The notes beneath the pieces were generated by a model. The model was not told the DNA's origin, did no database searches, and worked only from the letters and a program-made list of their open reading frames with translations. DNA of 64,000 nucleotides from contig OY282455.1 in assembly GCA_958296195.1 (NCBI GenBank), positions 744,001 through 808,000 of the forward strand, read 5' to 3'. Positions 19,000 to 27,159 of this stretch are shown piece after piece (positions within the stretch are counted from its first letter, which is position 1; each line of letters starts with the position of its first letter). The position numbers and the translations under genes are program-made. This DNA comes from an uncultured Pseudomonadales bacterium (GTDB taxonomy: Bacteria; Pseudomonadota; Gammaproteobacteria; Pseudomonadales; Azotimanducaceae).

Positions 19000-20967
19000 A
19001 TGAGAACTCTCCGGCGCCTCTCTCCGGGACGGCTGGCCCTGGCGGGGCTGTTCGTGTGCTTGCTTCTAGTCGCGGCGGGGCTGCGCTTCTATGACCTGTC
19101 GGGGCATCCCGTGTGGTTTGACGAAGCGATTGCCGCCAATAATTCGAGCGGCGTCCTCTCAGAAGTAATCCCCATTACCCGCCGCCGCAGCCCCTCGCCT
19201 ATACTGTACCCTCTGGCGCTGTGGGCAGTCCAGAAGGTGGACATCTCGTCCTTCAGCGTCCGCGTTCTGCCGGCCACGGCCAGCGTCTTGACCGTGGCCG
19301 TGATGTTAATCTTGTTGCCGCGCCTGGGAGTTGCCCGGGGAGCCGCCTTTCTGGCGGCCCTGCTGGCGACTCTTTCCGCCGCCGCAGTGGAGCACGCCCA
19401 GGATGCGCGGGAATACTCCATTGACGCGCTGCTGGCCGTGCTGATGATAGCGGGGCTGCTATGGTATCTGCGGGACGGCCGCAAGTCCCTGCTCTGCCTT
19501 TCCCTGCTCCTCGCGCCGTTGCTCCAGTACGGCTTGGTACTGTTCGGCGTTGCCGTCATTGGCGCCGCTATAATTCTACCCGCCTCCTCAACTTCGGCGG
19601 CGGAAGGGAATGCCTACATAGGCCGCATTCGTAATTGGCTGAAGCCGCGCATCGCCCTGGCTTGGCCGGCAATGTGCTTTCTGGCAGGGTGCGCCCTAAG
19701 CTACGCGGTCACTCTGCGCTATCAGTGGCGGGAAGGGGGCTTCGCCTCTCATAGCTATTTATCGGCGTATTACTACTGGGGAAAACTCGATGCGCAGTCG
19801 ATCTTCGAGTTTTCGATTGACAGGACCTGGAGTTTATTGACGTATCATTTGCCGTGGGTTGTTGCGATAGCGGCGCTTGCCGCATTGGCGGTCTTCCTGG
19901 TCGCGGCATTCCTCAGAAAGTTTCGGGGAGAGCTTCCCGGCAGTGCCCTCGCGGTTTTATTTACGCTTTGCATTGCAGTTTCCGTCGGCGCCGCCTTGCT
20001 GGGAATATACCCCCTTGGGGGCATTCGCCAGGTTGTCTATCTGGGGCCGGTCATCTTCCTGGCGGTCGGCGTCGCCATAATTTGGATAGCTGATAGTCTG
20101 GCTGCGCTGACGCACCGGGTGTGGCTGGCGCCGGCGCTGGCCGTCGTGGCCGCTGGCGCAATAGCCCTGGCCGGAGTGGACGCCATGAGGCAGGACAGTC
20201 CGTACAGGACACGTCAAGACATCAAATCCGTTCTTGCCGCCTTGGAAGAACAGATGCGGGAAGAGGACATGGTTTACACAACATTTTGGGCAGCCCCGTC
20301 CATCCAGTTCTACCACGGAGAAGAGGGAAGACCAGACAATTACTACCATGCGACCCGCTGGTGTCCGGCCTCCGCCGAACCGGGTCTCCTTCCGTGTCTC
20401 CGTGAGATGATCGATTTGGTCGCCTTGCTTCCCAATGTTCCGGATAGAATCTTCCTGATCTATGACGGAATATCAATACTGAAAGAATTGGAACTGCTGG
20501 GCGAGCAAGTTTCAGTTGAGCACGTCCCTGCTGACGACGGAAGATTCAGGGTCGCTCTGATTGGGAACATCAAGGCGTCCGGCGAACTGGCGGCCCGCCG
20601 CCCTGCCTACGAGGAGTTGGTGTCCGGAGAACCCATCATTCGCTCCGACTTTGACGTGTATCTCAGGGAGAACCGACTGGCGTATATCAAGGAGCCGTGC
20701 GTCCGCGCCGACACGGAGGCGATGTTCTTTCTGCACATTATTCCCGACGATGTGGCTGACCTCCCCGGCCATCGCCGGCAATGGGGCTTTGACAACCTGG
20801 ACTTTGATTTCGACGAGCGCGGTGTGGTATTTGACGGGAGATGTATGGTGGCGATGGCGCTCCCTGAGCATGATATTACCCGCATCAGGACCGGCCAGTA
20901 CGTCCCTATAGATGGCGGTTTTGATAACCTCTGGGAGGGGATTTTCCCTTGGAGAGAAGGCAAATGA
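19000..20967 (+). CDS. ArnT/PMT-like GT-C glycosyltransferase with CTD (tandem copy B)
   Basis: 655 residues from ATG 19000, the position equivalent to the start of copy A; the frame is open further upstream but that part lies in the preceding gene. Architecture equals copy [14 protein letters not shown] loop, multiple helices, soluble region, CTD copy 8 (cysteines EPC and GRC). Differences cluster in the stretch around residues 400-445 (QDIKSVLAALEEQ versus [12 protein letters not shown]) and in the last 40 residues (MVAMALPEHDITRIRTGQ). The end is WREGK, like copy 6. It is the last full gene of the coupled series. Confidence 0.8.
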   Translation: MRTLRRLSPGRLALAGLFVCLLLVAAGLRFYDLSGHPVWFDEAIAANNSSGVLSEVIPITRRRSPSPILYPLALWAVQKVDISSFSVRVLPATASVLTVAVMLILLPRLGVARGAAFLAALLATLSAAAVEHAQDAREYSIDALLAVLMIAGLLWYLRDGRKSLLCLSLLLAPLLQYGLVLFGVAVIGAAIILPASSTSAAEGNAYIGRIRNWLKPRIALAWPAMCFLAGCALSYAVTLRYQWREGGFASHSYLSAYYYWGKLDAQSIFEFSIDRTWSLLTYHLPWVVAIAALAALAVFLVAAFLRKFRGELPGSALAVLFTLCIAVSVGAALLGIYPLGGIRQVVYLGPVIFLAVGVAIIWIADSLAALTHRVWLAPALAVVAAGAIALAGVDAMRQDSPYRTRQDIKSVLAALEEQMREEDMVYTTFWAAPSIQFYHGEEGRPDNYYHATRWCPASAEPGLLPCLREMIDLVALLPNVPDRIFLIYDGISILKELELLGEQVSVEHVPADDGRFRVALIGNIKASGELAARRPAYEELVSGEPIIRSDFDVYLRENRLAYIKEPCVRADTEAMFFLHIIPDDVADLPGHRRQWGFDNLDFDFDERGVVFDGRCMVAMALPEHDITRIRTGQYVPIDGGFDNLWEGIFPWREGK

Positions 20968-20983
20968 GGAAGCTGGTCCCACC

Positions 20984-21175
20984 ATGATCCATTCACTTAC
21001 CCCCGGCAACATTGGGCTGGCAATGATGGCGGCGGCGCTGTTGCTCGGCGTTCTGGTTGTTGTCGAGGCCCTTCGCTGGGGGGGGGGGGGGGGGGGGGGG
21101 GCTACTGCTTGCCATGATGTCTCCTGCCTTCTCCAGAAGTCGTGGCTCGGCTTTGCCGCAGGGTCGAGATTATAA
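20984..21175 (+). pseudogene. Start of a small membrane-protein gene, interrupted by the poly-G tract
   Basis: ATG at 20984 opens MIHSLTPGNIGLAMMAAALL and a good transmembrane helix to about residue 28, ending in EALRW. The frame then reads seven glycines from the G run and continues antisense through the flippase 3' end, which is not a credible protein. The same opening (MINSLTP) follows the CTD gene at 355, so it is a genuine recurrent neighbour of CTD genes that was truncated in both places. Identity unknown. Confidence 0.45.
21078..21101. repeat. Homopolymer run of 24 G
   Basis: Twenty-four consecutive G separate the truncated membrane ORF on its left from the stop codon of the flippase gene (21102-21104, minus strand) on its right. 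Such runs are slippage-prone and can mediate phase variation. They can also mark a sequencing or assembly fault, so its length should not be trusted. Confidence 0.95.
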
Positions 21176-22457
21176 AGGGAACCAGGATCAAGGCAATGAC
21201 GCTGAAGTAGGTCGTATTGGCCCAGGCCGCGCCCTGTGCGCCGAGCAGCGGAACGAGCCATACGATGGCGGCGACGAAAACCGCCAAACCGCCTATTTCC
21301 GCCGCCAACGCCGGCCAGACGCGCCCAACCGCCGCCGGCAGCACGGTGAGCGTGGAAATGCTGTTCACGGTGAAGGCACCGAAAATCATGATCAGCAGGA
21401 GGGGGGCGGCGCCTGAGAACTCCTCTCCCAATAAGAACCGGACTATGGGTTGATGGAAGATGGCAAGCAGTCCGAACAGCGCCACCGCCGACGCGAATGA
21501 CGCCAAGCTGAACAACAGCGAGGTGCGGCGCAGCGCGGCGCCCTGGCCCGAGTACCATTGCCGGCTGTATTGGAGTTGTGCGCCATCCTTTAGCGGTTGA
21601 AACGGATGGTGTCCGGCTTCGGCAATCTGCCTCGCCGCCCGGTACAGCCCGACGTCCGCGACGCCAGCGAATTGCGCCACCAAGAGAGTGTCTATGTTGT
21701 AGGCCAATGTCGAGGAGGCGGACCTGCCAAATACGCCGGTCTGAAAGCGCGCCACGTCAGGCGGCACTTTGAGTGACATCGAGCTCAGGAAACCGGTGAT
21801 CCCCGCCCGTGGCGCCGATACCGTCGCGGCAACGAGCATCCCGGCCCCGCTCACCACGACCCCGGCAATATGCGCCAACACCACCTCGAACAGCCCGCCC
21901 CCCTTCAACCATACTGTTCCGAGCAGGGCGACCCGGGTGAGAACGCCCGCCAGAATGATTACCAAGCCTAAGGATATCCGGTCGGACAACCGCAGGACCG
22001 CCAAGGTTTCGGTGCGAGTAGCCAGGAAGATGCCTACCACGCCGTACATGAGCGCCGAGTCCCGGTGAGCGTTGTCAATCCCCAGCAGGCTGCCTGCCAT
22101 GAGGACAAGGACGGCAATTACGGCGTAGGCGATGAGCGACAGCCCCAGAGACACTGCCATCGTGAAACGCAGTATGCGGGACGCCTCTTGCGGCCTTTCC
22201 TCCACCACGGCCCGCGTTATGAAAGTTGTAACGGTTTCACCGCCAGGTGTGGCCAAGAGACCGTGGATGAGCATGGCCACGGCGATGATGACGGCCAGGA
22301 CGCCGAAGCCGTCCGGTCCAAGTATCCGGGCGGAGAGGGTTAGCTGCGCCAGTCCGCCCAACAGTTGGATCGCCGTAATGACGCCCATCTGGAGGGTCTG
22401 CCGCGCTGCGCGCCGATCCGAGGTCGGAAGGAACTGGGCAACTAGAGGATGACTCAA
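21102..22457 (-). CDS. Polysaccharide flippase (Wzx/MATE-type membrane protein)
   Basis: 451 residues with about 12-14 hydrophobic segments. The opening QLLGGLAQLTLSARILGPDG and the central YNIDTLLVAQFAGVADVGLY are typical of O-antigen/oligosaccharide flippases that move lipid-linked oligosaccharides across the inner membrane. The start is TTG at 22457, about nine bases after a GGAG; the first in-frame ATG would remove part of the amino-terminus. It heads the distal end of a minus-strand glycan cluster (methyltransferase, GT4, GINT1-like, radical SAM). The stop codon touches the 24-G run, so the 3' end may have been altered by whatever created that tract. Confidence 0.85.
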   Translation of the reverse strand: MSHPLVAQFLPTSDRRAARQTLQMGVITAIQLLGGLAQLTLSARILGPDGFGVLAVIIAVAMLIHGLLATPGGETVTTFITRAVVEERPQEASRILRFTMAVSLGLSLIAYAVIAVLVLMAGSLLGIDNAHRDSALMYGVVGIFLATRTETLAVLRLSDRISLGLVIILAGVLTRVALLGTVWLKGGGLFEVVLAHIAGVVVSGAGMLVAATVSAPRAGITGFLSSMSLKVPPDVARFQTGVFGRSASSTLAYNIDTLLVAQFAGVADVGLYRAARQIAEAGHHPFQPLKDGAQLQYSRQWYSGQGAALRRTSLLFSLASFASAVALFGLLAIFHQPIVRFLLGEEFSGAAPLLLIMIFGAFTVNSISTLTVLPAAVGRVWPALAAEIGGLAVFVAAIVWLVPLLGAQGAAWANTTYFSVIALILVPFIISTLRQSRATTSGEGRRHHGKQ

Positions 22458-22537
22458 GCTCGACTACTCCAGAGTCATTCCCGCGGGCCGACCACACAGG
22501 GGCTTGCGTGCGCCGCCGCGTACTGGATCTCTGTCAT

Positions 22538-23380
22538 CTACGGCCGTCGGTAAATCGCATATACGGAAACCGCAAGGTAGTCGCGCAACCAAGGCACACG
22601 CAACAATAGGTTGGAAAGCCGCCAGAGCGCCGGCCACCGTTTCAACTGCGGGTTCACAATCAACCGTTCGGTTATCCATCCTGTTTCTTCGACGTAGCGA
22701 AGAAACTCCGAAAACTTCATTTTGTTCAGCCCTTCCCGCGTATCTTCAAACGACTCGGCCTCATCCGCTACAGGTCGCCAGAACTCGCGCCTGAGACGCA
22801 TAAGCGCATCTTCCGAAAACAGGACTCCTATCCAGGGTATGCGGAATCTGAAGAACCGGTTCAGGTGGCCCCCAAGCGGTGAATGAAACAGCGGGCCAAA
22901 CGCTAGAATTATCCTCCCCGGGTTTGACTTGAGAACGCCGTCAATACGGCGGAGGTGATCGCCGGGGCGTTCCACATGCTCAAGCATCTCGTGAGAAAGT
23001 ACGATGTCATACTCCTTCTCGTTCGGTAAATCATGAACATTCATGCACTCGAATGTGACTTTGTCCTGCAACTGCCAATTCCTGGCACAGCGCTTTGCGA
23101 TTTCGATGTAATGCGGGTCTTTATCAATACCTGTCACCTCTCCGCACCCGTACTGCGCCAGCGCCAAGGACATCTCTCCCATGCCGCACCCGACTTCCAA
23201 ATAGCGCATAGCCGGATCAATGGGAATTTCGTTGTCCAGGCGGCGATTCCATTTTTCGAAGCGAGCCGTCGCGGATTCGATGCCGAGATTACGCTCAACC
23301 TGACGAAGTTCCTCCGCTTCGGGGTGCTTGTCATGCGCGAATAGCCGAAGCAGCCTGTAATCAATCGTCTTACCAAACAT
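22538..23380 (-). CDS. Class I SAM-dependent methyltransferase
   Basis: 280 residues. The SAM-binding motif I LEVGCGMGEMS (about 62-72) is followed by the acidic motif II TGIDKD and the motif around DIVLSHEMLEHVERPGDHL. These mark a Rossmann-fold methyltransferase of the Methyltransf_11/23 group. A carboxy-terminal extension contains basic and aromatic segments that might touch membrane lipid or lipid-linked sugar. ATG 23380 is preceded by GGGAG. Between a flippase and a glycosyltransferase, it probably methylates a glycan or lipid intermediate; the substrate is not visible. Confidence 0.8.
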   Translation of the reverse strand: MFGKTIDYRLLRLFAHDKHPEAEELRQVERNLGIESATARFEKWNRRLDNEIPIDPAMRYLEVGCGMGEMSLALAQYGCGEVTGIDKDPHYIEIAKRCARNWQLQDKVTFECMNVHDLPNEKEYDIVLSHEMLEHVERPGDHLRRIDGVLKSNPGRIILAFGPLFHSPLGGHLNRFFRFRIPWIGVLFSEDALMRLRREFWRPVADEAESFEDTREGLNKMKFSEFLRYVEETGWITERLIVNPQLKRWPALWRLSNLLLRVPWLRDYLAVSVYAIYRRP

Positions 23381-23504
23381 TTGGCTCCCTTCCCGCGAGA
23401 TAGTCCCTGCTCTTTGTGCATAGTAGCACCTTCAGAATGGCGCACCATTTGTTCTGCACCATGCGCAGATCCGATGCCGGAAGCAACTGGGTAAGCACGG
23501 TTGC

Positions 23505-24596
23505 TTATTTGCGGGCCAGGCCCCGCATCTCCTCGGCCAGCTGGTCGAAATGGCGTCCGCTGCGGAAGAACTCACCGCGCTGCCTTGCTCCGGCGCAAAG
23601 CCGCTGGTACAGGGCCGGGTCGTCAATCAGCCGCTCGACCGCCGCCTTCAACTCCGGGACGGAATGAGGCGCTACCAGCAGCCCGCTCTTTTTGTGTTCC
23701 ACCATTTCGGGGACTCCGCCTATCGAGGTTGCCACGACCGGCACGCCGCACTGGAAGGCTTCTATGATGACTCCTGGAGTGCCCTCGCTTCCCATGTAGC
23801 TGAGGAATAGCAGCAGGTCGTGTTCGGCGAGGACGCCGGACACCTCCTCCGGCGCCAGCACCCCGCCGTAGCTCGCCCTGGGGTGGCTGTCGAACAGGGA
23901 AAAGTCGGTGTTGGGCATACGGGGGCCGAACACTCGTAGATGGCAGTCCTCGGGCAGGGAACGGCAGGCCTCCAGTGCCTCGGCCAGCCCCTTTTCCTGC
24001 CTGAGTTGGCCCATGAACAGCACTTTGCGGACATGATCCCGGTCTCGCCAGATTTCCGCAGGGACGACGTCCCTAGTGTTCGCCAGCCAGCGGAAGTTGT
24101 CCCGGCTGCTGAACTCCCGGAGCGTCTGCCTTTCCTCATACACCAGCGGGGCCCGGAGAAAGGTCCGCTCCATCAGCCAGCGCCGGGCCGGCCCACAACG
24201 ATGGTAGGTGAAGTAGAGACTGTCCCCGAAGAACCGCAGCGCCAGGGGTCGGCGCAGCATCCGGCACAGGAACCAGATGGTGGATGCCGCCAAAAGCGCA
24301 GAATAGGCCGACATGTGCAGGAATACCAAGTCGGAGCGCCGGGCCCTCCACAGGATTGTCCAGACCACCCGTGCGAAGGTGAGAAGCTCGTAACCCAGAA
24401 TTTTCCATGAGGGCAGATTGGGCCTCGGCCTAGCGGTGTTGATGACGTCAAGATCGAAGCCTCGCAGGTCCAACTCTCGTACCGCTTCCGCAAACGTCAC
24501 CCTAGCCCCGCCAATGGGTTCACCCAAGGACGCCGACTTGGCGGGCAGCGGTCCCAGGAGCAGCAGCCTGACCCTTTTTGCCTCTTCCAAGCTCAA
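23505..24596 (-). CDS. Glycosyltransferase family 4-type (GT-B fold)
   Basis: 363 residues. The amino-terminal domain begins with LLLLGPLP and contains a glycine-rich acceptor loop (GEPIGGARVTF). The carboxy-terminal domain has KVLFMGQLRQEKGL at the start of the donor-binding fold, and the EGTPGVIIEAFQCGVPVVAT region with the E-x7-E donor-binding motif. It builds a surface glycan from a nucleotide sugar in the cytoplasm. The TTG start at 24596 overlaps the upstream gene's stop (TTGA), which supports translational coupling. Confidence 0.85.
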   Translation of the reverse strand: MSLEEAKRVRLLLLGPLPAKSASLGEPIGGARVTFAEAVRELDLRGFDLDVINTARPRPNLPSWKILGYELLTFARVVWTILWRARRSDLVFLHMSAYSALLAASTIWFLCRMLRRPLALRFFGDSLYFTYHRCGPARRWLMERTFLRAPLVYEERQTLREFSSRDNFRWLANTRDVVPAEIWRDRDHVRKVLFMGQLRQEKGLAEALEACRSLPEDCHLRVFGPRMPNTDFSLFDSHPRASYGGVLAPEEVSGVLAEHDLLLFLSYMGSEGTPGVIIEAFQCGVPVVATSIGGVPEMVEHKKSGLLVAPHSVPELKAAVERLIDDPALYQRLCAGARQRGEFFRSGRHFDQLAEEMRGLARK

Positions 24597-25522
24597 CCGC
24601 CTTCCTCCAGGTTCTGCCCCCTTGCCCTGCGCGCCCTCGAGCGTCCGTCCAGGAATTCGAGGCCGGCGACGTAATTGACCGTGTGCGTACCCCGGTTGCC
24701 GGGCAGCCCGGCGCCGTCAATGCGTCCCATGGGGGTTTCGGCATAGGCATGCTCGTTCAGTGCATCCACCCGGTTGAGGACGACCGCACGTCCGTAGCCT
24801 CCGCCGCAATCCTGCCCTGGACGAATCAGGTTGCCGTCGTGGAAAAACAGCCGGCCCGCCGGTCTGGCCCGGCAGCGATCGGACACCACCGGATTGGCCG
24901 GGTGGGGTCGCCATGTGCCCTCCAGAGCATCGGCCATATAGATATGCAGTTCGTCATTGGCACGCGCCCTCGCCTCGCTCACCGTGCCGAACAGCCACAG
25001 TTTCCCGTCCTGCCGGTGCAGAGTCGGGTCGCTCATGCTCACGCCGTCCAGCAGCGTCCGTTCTCGGCGCCAATCGCCAGGGAAGCGACGGCAGCGCCAC
25101 AGGTCAACCCGATGCTCGTCCCAGGTGTCGGGAATCAGGTAAAGCCTGCCTCGATGCTCAAAGACAAACGGGTAGGAGAGATGGTAGGGACATTCCAACG
25201 CGGTGGCGACTTCGCCCAGACCGCCGTCGGCGGACACCGGAGCGCAGGCGATGGCGGCTTTCTTCGACGCGAAAGAGTAATCCTCAAAGTACACCCAAAC
25301 CTTGCCGTCAACAACGATGGGAAAGGGGTCGGCCCAGAAACGGCCGGGCGGAGCATGATGCACTTTCAGTTGCGCCGTAGGCGTCCGCCCAGTCATTGCC
25401 GAATCGGTCACGGGGCGACCGGCGTTCACGGCCAGGAACCACTGCTCGTCGCCAAAAAGACGCCGGTACGTTTTCTTGGCCAAGCGAGGTGAATGGCGGG
25501 TCAGAAACCGCAAAATGTCCAT
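24593..25522 (-). CDS. GINT1-type beta-propeller protein (GH43-like fold)
   Basis: 309 residues. The repeats FWADPFPIVVDGKVWVYFED, YPFVFEHRGRLYLIPD and SDPTLHRQDGKLWLFGT are those of the amino-terminal domain of glucosamine inositolphosphorylceramide transferase 1, a five-bladed propeller resembling family 43 glycosidases. In bacteria it occurs inside polysaccharide clusters, sometimes next to formyltransferases or glycosyltransferases; its reaction there is not established. ATG 25522. Overlaps the GT4 gene downstream and follows the radical SAM gene by seven bases. Confidence 0.7.
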   Translation of the reverse strand: MDILRFLTRHSPRLAKKTYRRLFGDEQWFLAVNAGRPVTDSAMTGRTPTAQLKVHHAPPGRFWADPFPIVVDGKVWVYFEDYSFASKKAAIACAPVSADGGLGEVATALECPYHLSYPFVFEHRGRLYLIPDTWDEHRVDLWRCRRFPGDWRRERTLLDGVSMSDPTLHRQDGKLWLFGTVSEARARANDELHIYMADALEGTWRPHPANPVVSDRCRARPAGRLFFHDGNLIRPGQDCGGGYGRAVVLNRVDALNEHAYAETPMGRIDGAGLPGNRGTHTVNYVAGLEFLDGRSRARRARGQNLEEGG

Positions 25523-25529
25523 GCGGGAG

Positions 25530-27122
25530 CTAGCGCCGGGAAACGGCCAGTCTCAGCGCATTCAAATACCAAGCCACGCGGGTGAGGAGGAACTGCCGTG
25601 CCATCTGCTTCGTGCGATGGAAGCCGCGCTGGCGCAGCATCCCGACTACCCGGCGCCACCGGCCGCGGCTGTTTTTGCGCCGGACCACCGAGGCCGCCTC
25701 CCGCACCAGTTCCTTGAAACGCTCTCGCGGGATAAAGGCGGTGAAGCAGTTTTCCGGGCTTTGATGGTTGTAAATCGTGATGTCGAAGTCATCGTCCACC
25801 ACCCCAAGCTCCTTGCACACCTGAAATAGCTCGGAACCCGGATAGGGAGTGAAGATGCTCAGCATGATGTTGTCGGCGTTAATCCGTTTGATGGCCGTCA
25901 GAGTGTCTTGCAGCGTCTCTTCCGTTTCCTCCGGGAAACCCACCATGAAGAAGGCGCCGACTTCGATGCCGTTGCGCCGGCAGAGGTCCACCGCCGGATA
26001 CGCCTTCTCGATGGTGTGGCCCTTCTTCACACTGCGCAGTATCCGGTTGTTGCCGGACTCGATGCCGATGTTGACCCGCACGCAGCCGGAACGACGCATA
26101 TATTCGACCGACCGCTCCTTGACGACGCCCACCGTTATCTCGCAGCCCCATTTGAGTTTGGGACACTCGGTTTCGATCAAACTGCACAGTTCAGCGATGT
26201 AACGCGGGTGGATTCCGAAGGTGTCATCGTCGAAGTAAACGTACCGGACGCCCCGCTCCATCAGCAACTTGAGTTCGCGCACCACGTTTTCCGGTGAGCG
26301 CCAACGGGTCTTTTGCGTCCAGATGGCTTTGGACTCGCAGAAGGTGCAAGCGTAAGGGCAGCCGCGAGCCGAGAAGACGTAGCCGAAGGCTTCGGCCGGA
26401 TAGCTCTCGTAGTCCCGAAGAACCCGCGGCGCGGCTTGGGCTGGAAAAGGCAGCTCGTCGAGGTCGGGCATGTTGGCGCGCGACGGCGTGAACACCTTGC
26501 GGCCGTCCTGAAGGCAGGCTAGCCCCGCCACCTCGCTCAGCGGTGCGCCGTTTTCCCGGGCCTTGAGCAGCTCAACCAGCGTCATCTCCCCTTCGCCCAA
26601 CACCGCCACATCGATGTCCGGGCAATCTAGCGCGGCCCGCGTGGACAAGGTGGCGTGCGGGCCGCCCAGGACGACCAGCGTGTCGGGACTATGCTGCTTG
26701 GCGATTCGCGCAACCCTCATCGCGGACGGGAAGTTCTGGGTCTTGGAACTGATGCCGACGACGCCCGGATCGAACTCCGCTACGGCCGACCGCACTTCTT
26801 CCCAGATCGGTGCAGTCGGGTCTTCCAACGTCCGCAGGTAACGGGCCATTCCTTCCCTGATGCGAGTTACGTTGTCCAGGGAAATCGCCTTTCTTTTCGG
26901 GTTGAAATCGGCGTTGTAGGCTTGAACCTCCCAATCCGTCCACTTCAAGATCGCCCCCGAGAGATAGCCAAGGGCCAAGGGGAATTTCACCAGCGAGGCA
27001 TGGTCGTGGTACAGGCGCTTGAAGGGCGGATCGATGATCATGATCCGCTTGCGCAGAGGGGCGGGAGATGCTTCGGACTGCCGCGTTTCCGCAATCTCCC
27101 GCATCCGTATCAAACCGGTCAT
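25530..27122 (-). CDS. B12-binding domain radical SAM protein
   Basis: About 530 residues. The amino-terminal B12-binding-like domain contains VGISSKTQNFPSAM and VVLGGPHATL, and DIDVAVLGEGE precedes the radical SAM core. The cluster motif is CPYACTFC (CxxxCxxC) in SARGCPYACTFCE, and the SAM-binding IGIESGN and YFDDDTF follow. Members include the cobalamin-dependent methylases and BchE-like enzymes; a role in modifying a glycan or lipid is likely from context. ATG 27122 is preceded by GGAAG at good spacing; the frame is open upstream to 27266 without ribosome-binding support. Confidence 0.8.
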   Translation of the reverse strand: MTGLIRMREIAETRQSEASPAPLRKRIMIIDPPFKRLYHDHASLVKFPLALGYLSGAILKWTDWEVQAYNADFNPKRKAISLDNVTRIREGMARYLRTLEDPTAPIWEEVRSAVAEFDPGVVGISSKTQNFPSAMRVARIAKQHSPDTLVVLGGPHATLSTRAALDCPDIDVAVLGEGEMTLVELLKARENGAPLSEVAGLACLQDGRKVFTPSRANMPDLDELPFPAQAAPRVLRDYESYPAEAFGYVFSARGCPYACTFCESKAIWTQKTRWRSPENVVRELKLLMERGVRYVYFDDDTFGIHPRYIAELCSLIETECPKLKWGCEITVGVVKERSVEYMRRSGCVRVNIGIESGNNRILRSVKKGHTIEKAYPAVDLCRRNGIEVGAFFMVGFPEETEETLQDTLTAIKRINADNIMLSIFTPYPGSELFQVCKELGVVDDDFDITIYNHQSPENCFTAFIPRERFKELVREAASVVRRKNSRGRWRRVVGMLRQRGFHRTKQMARQFLLTRVAWYLNALRLAVSRR

Positions 27123-27159
27123 GTCATATCTTCCAGAGCGCTCCGACCTGTTCCCTAGG

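Noticed and set aside
20912-21175. 87-codon protein containing a seven-glycine run
   Set aside because: The second half is antisense to the flippase gene; only the first ~32 codons from 20984 look like a real gene start.
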